64,000 nt of DNA from contig NZ_JACXLD010000004.1 of assembly GCF_014705705.1 (NCBI RefSeq), positions 62,001-126,000 on the forward strand, in the 5' to 3' direction. The DNA is from Spongiibacter pelagi (lineage in GTDB: Bacteria > Pseudomonadota > Gammaproteobacteria > Pseudomonadales > Spongiibacteraceae). Numbering within the stretch: the stretch's first letter is position 1; each line of letters opens with the position of its first letter. Both the position numbers and the translations under genes were made by a program. Below, piece by piece: positions 21,938 to 35,613 of this stretch. The notes beneath the pieces were generated by a model, which saw only the letters and a program-made list of their open reading frames with translations, was not told where the DNA came from and did no database searches.

Positions 21938-24900
21938 ATGCGGTTGAAAAGTATCAAGCTGGCGGGTTTTAAATCATTTGTCGACCCGACCACCGCGCAT
22001 TTTCCCACCAACCTCTCGGCGGTAGTGGGGCCAAACGGTTGCGGCAAATCCAATATTATCGATGCCGTGCGCTGGGTAATGGGCGAGAGCTCCGCTAAAA
22101 ACCTGCGCGGCGAATCGATGACCGACGTTATCTTTAACGGCTCGGTCAACCGCAAGCCGGTGGGACAGGCGTCCATCGAGCTGATTTTTGACAATACCAG
22201 CGGCCAGCTCGGCGGCGAGTACGCCCGCTTCAGCGAGATTGCGATTCGCCGTAAAGTCACCCGCGAAGGTTTGTCTGAGTATTATCTCAACGGCACCAAA
22301 TGTCGCCGCCGCGATATCACCGATATTTTCCTCGGCACTGGCCTTGGTCCGCGCAGTTACGCGATTATCGAACAGGGCATGATTTCACGCCTGATCGAAT
22401 CCAAACCCGAAGAGCTGCGGGTGTTTATCGAAGAAGCCGCCGGGATATCCAAATATAAAGAGCGCCGCCGCGAAACCGAAAACCGCATGCGCCGCACCCA
22501 GGAAAACCTTGAGCGTTTAACCGACCTGCGCGATGAGCTGGAGCGCCAGCTACAGCATTTGCAACGTCAGGCCGCCGCCGCTGAAAAATACACAGAGTAC
22601 AAAAAAGAAGAGCGCCTGCTAAAAGCCCAGTTGCAAGTGCTGCAATGGCAGGCACTGGACGAGCAGGTTCAGGATAAAGATCGCAAAATTCGCGAACTGG
22701 AGCTGGGCCGCGAAGCCATTGTGACCGAGCAGGTCTCGCTGAATACTGGTATTGAGCAAGCGCGGGATCAGCATTCCCAGTTGAATGATGCCTTTAACGA
22801 AGTGCAGGGTCGCTTCTACAGTGTCGGCGCGGATATTGCCCGCTCTGAACAAGCCATTCAGCACCAGCAGGAACGCCATCGCCAGTTGCAGGCCGATCTG
22901 CAACGCCTCGACACCAACCTGATTGAAACCCGCCGGCACTTGGAAACCGACCGAGAAAAAATCGCCCTGTGGGAAGAGGAAATTGAAGCTATTGCGCCCG
23001 AGCTGGAGATTACCCTCGAGCAGGAAGAACAATCTTCAGAAGCCCTGATTCTGGCTGAAGAATCCATGCAAACCTGGCAGCAGCGTTGGGATGAATTTAA
23101 CCAGCGCGCCGCCGGCCCAAGACAGCGGGCCGAGGTTGAGCAATCCCGTATTCAACACCTTGAGCTGACCATGAAACGCCTGCAGGAGCGCCTGCAAAAA
23201 GCCGAATCTGAGCGCGGCGGTTTGTTGGGTGAGCAGGGCGATGACGATATCGAGCTGTTACAGCAACAGGCAGCCGAGCTGGATTTGCAGGGTGAGAGCT
23301 TGCAGGAGCAGCTCGATCAATTGCAGCCTCAGATTGCCGAACAGCGTGAAGGGATTCGCAGCGATAGCGATGCTTTGGACAGTGCGCGCAGCCAATTACA
23401 AAGCCTGCGCGGGCGAATGGCGTCACTGGAAGCGCTACAACAAGCTGCTTTAGGGCAGGGCGATAAAGCGGTTTCAGAATGGTTGAGCGCCAAGGATTTA
23501 GCCAATCTACCCCGCGTGGGTGAAAGCTTGCAGGTTGCCGATAAATGGCAGAAAGCGGTGGAAACCGTGCTGGGCGATCAGTTGCAGGCACTGAGTCTGG
23601 ATAGCATCGACTCGTTGGCGCCCATCTTGGCCGAGCTTGAAACCGGGGCTTTGACCTTCCTTGAGAGCGCTTCGGCTTCTGCGGGCAAAGCCGGCACTTT
23701 GGCTGAGGTGGTCACTGGCCACGCCGCATTGAGCGCCTCATTGAGTTCAGTGTATCTGGCTGAAGATTTAACTGAGGCCTTGCAGCGCCGTAATACCTTG
23801 CAGGATCACGAAAGTCTGGTGACGCCAGAGGGCTTATTGATTGGCAAGCACAGCCTGCGCGTCAATCGCGGTGACAACGCCCAAAGCGGCGTGTTGGCGC
23901 GTCAGGAAGAAATTCAGGAATTACAGGCGCAAGTTGAAGAACTGCAACAGCAAGTTGCCGAGTTACAACAGCGCTTGGAAGCGGGCCGAGAACAGCAAAA
24001 GCGCTTGGAAGAGCAGCGCGATGGTGTGCAGCGTGAGTTGCAGCAGCACGGTCGTCAGCAGGCGGAATTGCGCTCACAGTTGAGCGCCCAGCAAGCCCGT
24101 ATTGAGCAGATCAGTGCCCGCCGTCAGGGCTTGGATGCGGAAATTGGCGAGCTGGCCAAGCAGTATAAAGCGGAACAGGAAACCCTAGCTGAAGCGCGGA
24201 TGAGCCTGTCTGAGGCGATCGAATCCATGGAGCAGGATTCCGGTCAGCGCGAACAGTTATTGGGTGAGCGCGACCGCAATCGCACGGTCTTGGATGAGGC
24301 GCGGCAAAAAGCCCGTCACAGCAAAGATCACGCCCACCAATTGGCGATGCGCCATCAGTCACTGCAAACCCAGCGCGATTCGGTAATGGCGGGTATTGGC
24401 CGCACCGAAGAGCAACTGGCCCAGTTGATGGAGCAGCAGGAAACCCTACAACTCAATTTGGGTGAGGTCGACGGCCCGGTTGAAGAACTGAAAATGGAAT
24501 TGGAAGCCAAGCTCGAACAACGCCTTGCCGTGGAAGAAGAATTGGCAGAAGCGCGCCGGAGTTTGGAAGCGGTAGATCATCAACTGCGCGAACACGAACA
24601 GAAACGCCACGGTGTGGAGCAGCGTTTGCAGCAAATCGCCGGTCAATTAGAGCAGGCTCGGGTTGAAAATCAAGGTTTGCAGGTACGCCGCAAAGGTTTA
24701 CTGGATCAGTTGCAAGAAGCGCAATTTGATCTGAATAGCGTGCTTGAAAGTCTGCCCGAAGGCGCCAGTGAAAGTGATTGGCAGCAGCAGCTTGAGGCAG
24801 TGGGGCGCCGCATTGATCGTCTGGGGCCGATTAACTTGGCCGCCATTGAGGAATACAAGCAGCAATCCGAGCGTAAAAACTACCTCGATTCCCAGAATCA

Positions 24901-25435
24901 AGACTTGGTCGACGCACTGGAAACCTTAGAGTCGGCAATTCGCCGTATCGATAAGGAAACCCGCAATCGCTTTAAAGAAACCTTTGATCAGGTGAATAGC
25001 GGTTTGCAGAACCTGTTCCCGAAAGTGTTTGGCGGCGGTAGTGCCTATCTGGAAATGACCGGTGACGACCTGCTTAATACCGGTATCTCGATTATGGCGC
25101 GCCCACCGGGCAAGCGTAATGCCACCATTCACCTGTTGTCCGGTGGTGAAAAAGCCCTGACCGCGATTGCACTGGTATTCTCGATTTTCCGCTTGAATCC
25201 GGCGCCTTTCTGTATGCTGGATGAAGTGGATGCACCGCTGGATGATGCCAACGTGGGCCGCTATTCCCGCATGGTTAAGGAAATGTCTTCAGAAGTGCAG
25301 TTTATCTATATCAGCCACAATAAGATCGCCATGGAAATGGCCGATCAGCTGATGGGCGTGACCATGCACGAACCCGGCGTATCGCGTCTGGTATCTGTAG
25401 ATATTGAAAAAGCAGCGGAACTCGCCGCCTCGTAA
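21938..25435 (+). CDS. smc: chromosome segregation ATPase SMC
   Basis: 1165 residues from the ATG at 21938, where the family start MRLKSIKLAGFKSF begins; the 24 codons upstream are open but not family-like. Walker A GPNGCGKSNIIDAVRWVMGE, a long coiled coil, hinge in the middle (around GDKAVSEWLSAKDL), second coiled coil, then signature LLSGGEKALTAIAL and Walker B FCMLDEVDAPLDD. It forms the SMC-ScpAB condensin for chromosome compaction. The smc-zipA-ligA order is common in gammaproteobacteria. Confidence 0.97.
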   Translation: MRLKSIKLAGFKSFVDPTTAHFPTNLSAVVGPNGCGKSNIIDAVRWVMGESSAKNLRGESMTDVIFNGSVNRKPVGQASIELIFDNTSGQLGGEYARFSEIAIRRKVTREGLSEYYLNGTKCRRRDITDIFLGTGLGPRSYAIIEQGMISRLIESKPEELRVFIEEAAGISKYKERRRETENRMRRTQENLERLTDLRDELERQLQHLQRQAAAAEKYTEYKKEERLLKAQLQVLQWQALDEQVQDKDRKIRELELGREAIVTEQVSLNTGIEQARDQHSQLNDAFNEVQGRFYSVGADIARSEQAIQHQQERHRQLQADLQRLDTNLIETRRHLETDREKIALWEEEIEAIAPELEITLEQEEQSSEALILAEESMQTWQQRWDEFNQRAAGPRQRAEVEQSRIQHLELTMKRLQERLQKAESERGGLLGEQGDDDIELLQQQAAELDLQGESLQEQLDQLQPQIAEQREGIRSDSDALDSARSQLQSLRGRMASLEALQQAALGQGDKAVSEWLSAKDLANLPRVGESLQVADKWQKAVETVLGDQLQALSLDSIDSLAPILAELETGALTFLESASASAGKAGTLAEVVTGHAALSASLSSVYLAEDLTEALQRRNTLQDHESLVTPEGLLIGKHSLRVNRGDNAQSGVLARQEEIQELQAQVEELQQQVAELQQRLEAGREQQKRLEEQRDGVQRELQQHGRQQAELRSQLSAQQARIEQISARRQGLDAEIGELAKQYKAEQETLAEARMSLSEAIESMEQDSGQREQLLGERDRNRTVLDEARQKARHSKDHAHQLAMRHQSLQTQRDSVMAGIGRTEEQLAQLMEQQETLQLNLGEVDGPVEELKMELEAKLEQRLAVEEELAEARRSLEAVDHQLREHEQKRHGVEQRLQQIAGQLEQARVENQGLQVRRKGLLDQLQEAQFDLNSVLESLPEGASESDWQQQLEAVGRRIDRLGPINLAAIEEYKQQSERKNYLDSQNQDLVDALETLESAIRRIDKETRNRFKETFDQVNSGLQNLFPKVFGGGSAYLEMTGDDLLNTGISIMARPPGKRNATIHLLSGGEKALTAIALVFSIFRLNPAPFCMLDEVDAPLDDANVGRYSRMVKEMSSEVQFIYISHNKIAMEMADQLMGVTMHEPGVSRLVSVDIEKAAELAAS

Positions 25436-25552
25436 TGGTCTCAATATGGCTATTTATTTGAGTGCATGGAACAATAGCCGCGTTGCACTCTTTATCTTAA
25501 CGAAAAGAATATTACCCGCCGCACTCAGAAGGCGGGACGCTAAGGGCCTATT

Positions 25553-28652
<3,100 letters not shown>

Positions 28653-28653
<1 letters not shown>

Positions 28654-29261
28654 TGTTGCGCTTGGGCTTGCTTATGCTGGGCGTGCTTGTGTTGTCGGCG
28701 TGTACGACGTCGCCGCCGCGTAACCCCAATGATATCTGCGCGATTTTCCGCGAGAAAGATGATTGGTATGCCGATGCCGCCAAAGCCTCGAAAAAGTGGA
28801 ACTCTCCGATTCCCGTGATGATGTCGATTATGCATCAGGAGTCGCGTTTTGTGGGGGATGCCCGGCCACCGTTTCGCTGGTTCTTAGGCTTTATTCCGCT
28901 GGGTCGCGCCTCCGATGCTTTTGGCTATCCCCAAGCCAAAGACGACACCTGGCGCTGGTATAAAGACAAGGCGGGGAATTGGGGCGCAGATCGCAATGAT
29001 TTTGACGATGCCATCGATTTTATCGGCTGGTATAACAATATCAGCTCGCGCACCTTAGGCATTGCCAATACCGATACCTATAGCCTTTATCTTGCCTATC
29101 ACGAAGGTCATGGTGGTTTTAAAAAGCGGACGTTTGCCAAGAAGCAATGGCTGCAAAATGTGGCGGGCAAAGTCTCTGCCCGCTCGCGAACGTACAGCGC
29201 CCAACTGCAACTGTGTGAAGAAGATTTACAGCGCGGTGGCTGGTTCTTCGGGCTGTTTTAA
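28653..29261 (+). CDS. lipoprotein lytic transglycosylase (SLT-like)
   Basis: 202 residues from a GTG that overlaps the ligA stop. The N-terminus is a lipoprotein signal (LGLLMLGVLVLSAC). The domain has MSIMHQESRFVGDAR, with a catalytic Glu in the SLT-type E-S motif, followed by FGYPQAKDDTWRWYK and LYLAYHEGHGGF, which match the small SLT_4 lysozyme-like family found beside ligA/zipA in related bacteria. It probably cleaves peptidoglycan in the periplasm. Assignment is by motif. Confidence 0.8.
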
Positions 29262-29285
29262 ATCCAACAGGTAAAGGAGAGTGGC

Positions 29286-29726
29286 TTACCACTCTCCAGT
29301 ATTGGGCATAGAAGCCCAGGGCTCTTGCACAGGCAGGGCTTGGCCTTTCTGTAGTAACTCAACAGAAATACCGTCGGGTGAGCGCACAAATGCCATATGG
29401 CCATCGCGCGGTGGCCGATTAATGGTTACACCACCGTCCATCAGGCGCTGGCAGGCACCGTAAATATCGCTCACCGCAAAAGCGAGATGGCCAAAATTGC
29501 GGCCGCCTTCATAACCTTGTTCGTCCCAGTTCCACGTTAGCTCCAAGCAGGGTGTGCGATTTTCTGCCGCATTATCAGCATCGTCTGGCGCGGCGAGAAA
29601 AATCAGCGAAAATCGACCCTTATCGTTGTCGTAGCGGGCAATTTCTTTCATTCCGAGTAAATCGCAGAAAAAGTGCATTGAGGCATCGACATCTGAGATG
29701 CGAATCATGGTGTGCAGATATTTCAT
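29286..29726 (-). CDS. gloA: glyoxalase I (lactoylglutathione lyase)
   Basis: 146 residues. The four expected metal ligands of the glyoxalase I fold are visible: His in LHTMIRI, Glu in CLELTWNW, His in FGHLAFAV, and Glu in ISVELLQKG. It converts the methylglyoxal-glutathione adduct to S-lactoylglutathione in the cytoplasm. Convergent with the SLT gene and divergent from the flavodoxin-like gene. Confidence 0.93.
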   Translation of the reverse strand: MKYLHTMIRISDVDASMHFFCDLLGMKEIARYDNDKGRFSLIFLAAPDDADNAAENRTPCLELTWNWDEQGYEGGRNFGHLAFAVSDIYGACQRLMDGGVTINRPPRDGHMAFVRSPDGISVELLQKGQALPVQEPWASMPNTGEW

Positions 29727-29825
29727 ATTCTCTCCAGAACTTCGTTATGCTGTGGGCATTATAAGCACACAGTGACGTGGGTGATGTAAGGTGTAGTGCA
29801 TATAAGTTGGATTTGGGGAAACTCC

Positions 29826-30290
29826 GTGAGCCACAAACATCTATTAATCGTTTATCACAGCCAGTCTGGTCGCAACGCCGATTTATCTGATCTGGCGGCC
29901 GAGGCGGCGCGTACAAGCGAAGAGCCGGTTGTGGTAAAGCGTTTAAAAGATGATGAAGCCGGGTGTCGGGATCTGGAATGGGCCGATGCGGTTATTTTCT
30001 TTTTCCCCGAAAATTTTGGCGCTTTGGCCGGTGGTATGAAGGCCTTTTTTGACCGCATTTTTTATCCGGTCATTGATAAGCAAATCAGTTGCAGCTATGC
30101 CATTTTTATCAGCACCGGTAACGACGGTAGTCAGGCCTTGACACAGGTACAGCGCATTTTTAAGGGGCTGCCATTTCGAGAAGTCAACGAGCCGGTGATT
30201 GTTCGCGGCGAGCCAAATGACGAGGCGCGTACCAAGGCATCTGAGCTGGGTTTGGCGATGGCGGCGGGCCTGGCCATGGGGATTTTTTGA
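29826..30290 (+). CDS. flavodoxin-like NAD(P)H oxidoreductase family protein
   Basis: 154 residues from a GTG at 29826 behind GGGGAAA; an earlier GTG at 29796 is less likely. The FMN-binding start HLLIVYHSQSGRNADL and the second loop FFFPENFGALAGGMKAFFDR are those of flavodoxin/WrbA-type proteins. It should bind FMN and may act in quinone or flavin redox. Partner unknown. Single gene between gloA (divergent) and the TonB receptors. Confidence 0.8.
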   Translation: MSHKHLLIVYHSQSGRNADLSDLAAEAARTSEEPVVVKRLKDDEAGCRDLEWADAVIFFFPENFGALAGGMKAFFDRIFYPVIDKQISCSYAIFISTGNDGSQALTQVQRIFKGLPFREVNEPVIVRGEPNDEARTKASELGLAMAAGLAMGIF

Positions 30291-30628
30291 TCTGGCGTAA
30301 AATAAGCCGTTATATTGCGCGATATAACAATAACTTGCTTTACCTTTTAATCATCTGGTCTAGAATGTGAACGGTAGGACTAAGTGGGGGCGGATTGGCC
30401 CAAAAGTTCTTGATCTACGAAATTTGGATCATTGTTTTTCGCCCCTGGATACCCTAATGTTTTCTCTGATCACATTAATGTGGTATCCGTATTCCTGAAA
30501 TTCGCTGCCTAATAAAAGCATTAAGATGGTGAAGTAATATGGAAGTGGCTGCCATCAATAATAAATCTTGGCATCGGTATACGCTGCCAAAACAACAAAA
30601 ACGATAAGACCTGGTAACTGGAGCGCAT
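30291..30628. other. intergenic region before the first TonB receptor
   Basis: 338 bases with no convincing gene. It holds a possible 22-codon leader frame (30539-30607) preceded by GGTGAAG and ending 21 bases before the receptor start. It presumably also holds the receptor promoter. No Fur box or riboswitch was recognised by eye. Confidence 0.4.
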
Positions 30629-33139
30629 ATGGTTTTCAAAAAATCCTCTATTCCCCTAAAAGTGTCTGTACTGGCTGCAGCGGTAGCTGCTTCGAGTCAG
30701 GCGTTTTCCGCCGCGGTATTGGAAGAAGTGGTGGTCACCGCAACCCTGCGGGCGGAGAGTCTGCAAGACGTTCCGGTTTCGGTAAACGCCGTCAGCGGTG
30801 AAAAAATGGCTGAGGCCGGCATCGGCAAGGTAGAAGACCTGCAAGCCTATGTGCCTAACCTGACCATGTCAGAAACTGGCATTGGTACCAATATTTATAT
30901 TCGCGGTATCGGTTCTGGTATCAACCCCGGTTTCGAGCAATCCGTGGGTATGTACTTCGACGGCGTAAGCTACGGTCGCGCCCAGCTAACTCGTGCGCCA
31001 TTCCTCGATTTGGCACGGGTAGAGGTATTGCGCGGCCCGCAAAATATCCTGTTTGGTAAAAACAGTATCGCCGGTGCGCTGAGTTTGATTTCCGCACGCC
31101 CGGATCAAGAATTCGAAGGTAACGTCACCGCCGCCTACACTCCTGAATTTAACGAAGGTTCAGTAGACTTGATCTTGTCTGGCCCGCTGACCGACAGCGT
31201 CGGTGCTCGCTTGGCAATTCGCCAGCGCGTGACCGATGGCCACATTGAAAACCTGACGCTGGATCGCGACGAACCCCAGCGTGATGAGTTGACGATTCGG
31301 ACTATTTTCGAATGGGATGCGACCCCGGATTTGACCGTGGCCTTGAAGTTGGAAGCGGGGCAGTTCGATGTGGATGGTCGTCAGATCGAAATTATTAACG
31401 ACAATCCTTCTAATTCGACGACTAGCGCCTTTACTGGCCGCACCTACGCGCAGATTTTGGATGAAACCACCATTGCTTACGGCCCAGTAACTCTGGTGGA
31501 AGTGGATTCGGACTCTTCTGTTCTGAACAACTATCAGGACTTCAAGCGTTCTTCAAATGGTGATTACAGCTACAACGATACCCGCAACATCACCATCAAT
31601 GCGGACTACTACAAAGACGGTCATCAGTTCACCTTTATCACTGGTTTGCTGGGTTATGAAACCGAAGAGCTGTGCGACTGTGACTTCACTGGCTCGCCCG
31701 TATTCAGCGTGGGCGCAGAAGAAGAGTACAGCCAGTTCAGCCAGGAAGTACGCTGGGTTTCACCAGCGGGTGAAAACTGGGAATTCATCGCCGGTGGTTT
31801 CTACCAGCAAAGCGAGCTGGATTTTTACGACAGTATTCGCGTAGACAGCGACATTCTGCCTCAGTTGCTTAATGCGGCAGATATTCAAGAAGCCGGTGCG
31901 CGCGGTGAGCGTCCTCCTTTTGACCTAGAAGGCGGTCCTCTGGGCTTGCCGGTTGGCGGTATCGGTGATGCCGGTGATGAGATCCGTAACTTGGGTACGC
32001 CCCGTTATTTCTCTACTGATACTAAATTGCTTTCGGCCTTTATCCAGGCCACTTGGAATGTGACAGACCTGTTCCGCACCACGCTGGGCTTGCGCTATTC
32101 CTACGAGGAAAAAGAAGGTAGCCGCCGTCTGGATTTTGAAAACCGTGAAACCGGTGTTCGTCCTGATGAAGGCGAGATCGATACCGTGGTAGCGAAAAAC
32201 TTCTCCTCCGAACGTCATGACCTGAAAGGTAGCCGCGATAGCAGCTCTTTCGCGCCCTCGATCAACTTCCAGTATGACTGGAGCGACGACGTAATGCTCT
32301 ACTCAACGGCGAGCATCGGTTATAAATCGGGTGGTTACGATGCCCGCTCAAACGCTTCGCCTGAAACTAATCAGATTCGCCCTCTGCAAAATGTTGGTGA
32401 TGAAACACTGATTCTGGTCGGTAGTTTCGAATATGAAGAAGAGCAGGCGACCAGCTTTGAATTCGGTGCTAAAACCACCTTGTTGGATGGCGCAGCTGAG
32501 CTGAATATTGCGGCCTTCTACACCGACTACGACGATCTGCAGGTTAGTATCTTCGACGGCACCTTGGGCTTTAACGTGGGTAATGCCGGTGCGGCAACCA
32601 CCATGGGTCTTGAGCTAGACGGCCGTATGGCGCTGTCTGAAAAGCTGATGATGACGGGTGCATTGGCATTCCTAGACTTTGAGTTTACTGACTATGAGAA
32701 TGGCCAGTGTTATCAGGGTCAAACCCCAGACTATATGGTTGATGGTAATCCTTACTGTGATTACAAGGGTAAAACCAACCAATACGTTGCGGATTACTCG
32801 GGCAACCTGTCATTCATCTACACCGATATGTTGACCTCTGATCTTGAACTGCGCAGCGCGATTGATTTTGTGTTCACCGGTGATTACAACTCATCTCAGA
32901 ACCTCGATCCGTCACAGCAGCAAGACGCCTATGTGAAGTCCAATTTGCGGGTGGCCTTGTCTGATGTGTCTGCCGGTTGGGAAGTGGCACTCTTGGTTAA
33001 AAACTTGACTGATGAGACCACTGTGTCTTACTCCAATGACACGCCGCTGTCTAAGAGCATCTTTGGTTCAACTGGCCACTACGGCTTTATCGACGCGCCA
33101 CGCTCTATTGGCATTCAGGGTTCTTACCGCTGGTACTAA
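30629..33139 (+). CDS. TonB-dependent outer-membrane receptor
   Basis: 836 residues. Signal peptide (VSVLAAAVAASSQAFSA), TonB box-like LEEVVVTATLR, plug domain (DVPVSVNAVSGEKM, VEVLRGPQNILFGKNSIAGAL) and a beta-barrel ending in an aromatic residue (IQGSYRWY). Members of this iron-complex-type family in marine gammaproteobacteria import siderophores or hydrophobic compounds; the substrate cannot be told from sequence. GGAG precedes the ATG. A strong terminator follows, and a second receptor begins 204 bases later. Confidence 0.93.
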   Translation: MVFKKSSIPLKVSVLAAAVAASSQAFSAAVLEEVVVTATLRAESLQDVPVSVNAVSGEKMAEAGIGKVEDLQAYVPNLTMSETGIGTNIYIRGIGSGINPGFEQSVGMYFDGVSYGRAQLTRAPFLDLARVEVLRGPQNILFGKNSIAGALSLISARPDQEFEGNVTAAYTPEFNEGSVDLILSGPLTDSVGARLAIRQRVTDGHIENLTLDRDEPQRDELTIRTIFEWDATPDLTVALKLEAGQFDVDGRQIEIINDNPSNSTTSAFTGRTYAQILDETTIAYGPVTLVEVDSDSSVLNNYQDFKRSSNGDYSYNDTRNITINADYYKDGHQFTFITGLLGYETEELCDCDFTGSPVFSVGAEEEYSQFSQEVRWVSPAGENWEFIAGGFYQQSELDFYDSIRVDSDILPQLLNAADIQEAGARGERPPFDLEGGPLGLPVGGIGDAGDEIRNLGTPRYFSTDTKLLSAFIQATWNVTDLFRTTLGLRYSYEEKEGSRRLDFENRETGVRPDEGEIDTVVAKNFSSERHDLKGSRDSSSFAPSINFQYDWSDDVMLYSTASIGYKSGGYDARSNASPETNQIRPLQNVGDETLILVGSFEYEEEQATSFEFGAKTTLLDGAAELNIAAFYTDYDDLQVSIFDGTLGFNVGNAGAATTMGLELDGRMALSEKLMMTGALAFLDFEFTDYENGQCYQGQTPDYMVDGNPYCDYKGKTNQYVADYSGNLSFIYTDMLTSDLELRSAIDFVFTGDYNSSQNLDPSQQQDAYVKSNLRVALSDVSAGWEVALLVKNLTDETTVSYSNDTPLSKSIFGSTGHYGFIDAPRSIGIQGSYRWY

Positions 33140-33164
33140 ATTGGTAGCCAAATCCTAACGTTAC

Positions 33165-33192
33165 AAACGCCGCTTTATGCGGCGTTTTTTTT
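33165..33192 (+). terminator. intrinsic terminator after first TonB receptor
   Basis: AAACGCCGC pairs with GCGGCGTTT around the loop TTTAT, followed by a run of eight Ts. A strong Rho-independent terminator 26 bases after the receptor stop codon. Confidence 0.9.
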
Positions 33193-33343
33193 GTCCTGCA
33201 ATTTCTCGATATTGTTCCGCTGCGCCGCAGTAGACATAAAAAGATCAATATTTGTCGATTTTCCTTGCTTCCTGTGCCCGTTCCGATATCTTCAATTCAG
33301 GCTAACAAGCCTTCCTAACATAATGAAAATACGGGGAAACATA

Positions 33344-35500
33344 ATGATAAAAGTCATGAAGATGTCTTTGCTGTCAGCCATGGTGGCCACGCTCTCATCC
33401 GGTCTCTATGCTCAGGAAGCTCCAAAAAACAAATCTGCGCTGCTAGAAGAAGTACTAGTTACTGGTACAAAAAAAGCTGAAGCTGAAAAGCTGCAGGATG
33501 TGCCGATTGCCGCCACCGCTTTTGGCGAAGATCAGCTAGAAGTACTTTTTGTACGCGATCTGCAGAGCTTGTCTTACACCATGCCTAACGTCTCTATGGA
33601 TGATGTGGGTACCGCAAAAGGGGTTGCCAACTTCTCCTTCCGTGGTCTGGGTATTAACAGCTCGATTCCAAGTATCGACCCCACCGTAGGTGTGTTTATC
33701 GACGGCGTATATCAAGGCACCAACCAAGGTGTGGTATTCGATCAGTTTGATATGGCGGGCGTTGAAGTATTGCGTGGCCCGCAGGGTATTCTGTTTGGCC
33801 GTAACGTGACCGGCGGTGCGGTTCTGGTACGTACTACCGACCCAACCCCTGAAACAAGCTTTAAAGCGCGCCTGTCTCGCGAAACCGGCAATAACACCTA
33901 TCTGTCGGCCGTGCTTTCCGGCCCGCTGGTTGAAGGCAAGTTGCTGGGTAAAATTGCCGTCTATGGCAATAAAGATCAGGGCTATTTTGAAAACAAAGCC
34001 AATGGCAATGATAGCTTTGGCGATTCCAAAACCTTGATGGGCCGCGCTGCCTTAACGTGGCTGCATGGTGGCGATGCCAATGCCGAAACCACCTTTAAAA
34101 TTGAACAGGCGGATTCCGAGGGCGACGGCCCTGCAGGACAAAACCATGCCTTGTTTGATCGCAATAGTTTTGATTTCGCGATTGACGATGAAGGCTACTT
34201 CGATATGGAGTGGACTCGCGCAAGTGTGGAGCATAAGCGCGATATTGGTAACGGTACCCTGACCAATATTACTGGTTGGAAAAATCTGGAAACCACCGCT
34301 GAAACCGATATTGATGCCACTCCAAATCCAGTTTTTCATGCACCTATTGCTCTGGATGCCGAACAATTTAGTAATGAATTGCGCTATAACATTGTGTTGG
34401 ATGAGCGCTTCGATGTAACAGCGGGACTATATTACTTCACTCAAGATATTTTTTATTTGGAACGTCGTAACTTTGGTGTTGCGCTGGTTCAAACAGGTGG
34501 CGGTAAGCAGGATCAAACCACTCTTGGGGCCTTTGCTGCGGTTGATTACCGCATTACCGATAATCTCTCTGTTCTTGCTGGAGTTCGTTATACCGAGGAA
34601 GAAAAAGAGGTTCAGGTTGCAAATATTGCATCGCCCGGTAAATGCAGTACCGATACACATTCTTGTTCAGGTTACGATTTTACTGACTCAAAAACATGGA
34701 ATAATGTGTCTCCCAAGATTGGTGTGCAGTGGTATCCCATGGAAAATCTGCAGACCTATGCCAGCTACAGTCAGGGATTCCGTTCTGGAGGGTATAATCT
34801 AAGAAATACCTTGCCGAATGTGGAGCCAGGTCCCTTTGATGAAGAGACTCAAAACTCTTTTGAAATTGGTGCGAAGTGGGATGGCTTCGACGGCATGCTG
34901 CGCTTAAATGCGGCGATTTTCCAAAATGAAATTAAAGATATGCAGCGTGAAATCAACTTTTCACCTGCTCCTAACCAAATTGCACAAGTGATTGATAATT
35001 CGGCAGATGCCACGATCACTGGTGCGGAATTTGAAGCTCTTGCCGGTTTAGGTCAGTACTTTGTCTTGGCCCTAAATGCAGGTTATCTGGATGGTCAATA
35101 CGATAAGGTACTATATGACTTGAATCGTGATCCAAATGGACTTATTGATGAAAATGACAAAAAACTGGACATTCCTCGTTTAGCACAATGGACTTACGGT
35201 GCCAGCCTGACCTTCCAGAACGATATGGGCGATGGCAATATGCTGACAGCTCGGGTTGGTTTCAATCACCGTGATCCCAGCGCTTATACCGATGATAACC
35301 TTGGTTATCTGAACTCGGCTGATATGGTAGATGCGGCGGTGTCAGTAAGTACCAAAGAAGGTTTCACCTACTCGGTATTTGGTCGCAACCTGAAAGATGA
35401 AGTGACCCACGGTGGTGATACGCAATTAGGTGGCCCTGCCTCTTTCGCCCCACTGAATAAAGGCAAGGTATTTGGCTTCGAAGTGAAGTACGAATACTGA
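33344..35500 (+). CDS. TonB-dependent outer-membrane receptor
   Basis: 718 residues from the ATG at 33344, which has GGGGAA upstream and gives a proper signal peptide (MSLLSAMVATLSSGLYAQ). The longer open frame (from 33191) would start inside the previous terminator. TonB box LEEVLVTGTKK, plug (DVPIAATAFGEDQL, VEVLRGPQGILFGRNVTGGAVLV) and barrel ending FGFEVKYEY. Divergent enough from the first receptor that it is not a recent duplication. Substrate unknown. Confidence 0.93.
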   Translation: MIKVMKMSLLSAMVATLSSGLYAQEAPKNKSALLEEVLVTGTKKAEAEKLQDVPIAATAFGEDQLEVLFVRDLQSLSYTMPNVSMDDVGTAKGVANFSFRGLGINSSIPSIDPTVGVFIDGVYQGTNQGVVFDQFDMAGVEVLRGPQGILFGRNVTGGAVLVRTTDPTPETSFKARLSRETGNNTYLSAVLSGPLVEGKLLGKIAVYGNKDQGYFENKANGNDSFGDSKTLMGRAALTWLHGGDANAETTFKIEQADSEGDGPAGQNHALFDRNSFDFAIDDEGYFDMEWTRASVEHKRDIGNGTLTNITGWKNLETTAETDIDATPNPVFHAPIALDAEQFSNELRYNIVLDERFDVTAGLYYFTQDIFYLERRNFGVALVQTGGGKQDQTTLGAFAAVDYRITDNLSVLAGVRYTEEEKEVQVANIASPGKCSTDTHSCSGYDFTDSKTWNNVSPKIGVQWYPMENLQTYASYSQGFRSGGYNLRNTLPNVEPGPFDEETQNSFEIGAKWDGFDGMLRLNAAIFQNEIKDMQREINFSPAPNQIAQVIDNSADATITGAEFEALAGLGQYFVLALNAGYLDGQYDKVLYDLNRDPNGLIDENDKKLDIPRLAQWTYGASLTFQNDMGDGNMLTARVGFNHRDPSAYTDDNLGYLNSADMVDAAVSVSTKEGFTYSVFGRNLKDEVTHGGDTQLGGPASFAPLNKGKVFGFEVKYEY

Positions 35501-35521
35501 TCCTGACTTGTGCAGTAACTC

Positions 35522-35546
35522 AAAGGCCGGTTTTCCGGCCTTTTTT
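35522..35546 (+). terminator. intrinsic terminator after second TonB receptor
   Basis: AAAGGCCGG and CCGGCCTTT form a 9-bp stem with loop TTTT, running into TTTTTT. Strong Rho-independent terminator 21 bases after the stop codon. Confidence 0.92.
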
Positions 35547-35613
35547 CTGCGTGACGGTTTTGGCTTGGCGTAATATAGCGGCGTTGAAAATAAATCATAT
35601 TGTGTAGGTAGTT

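Noticed and set aside
22619-23032. 137-codon minus-strand frame inside smc
   Set aside because: Arises from the coiled-coil codon pattern of smc on the other strand.
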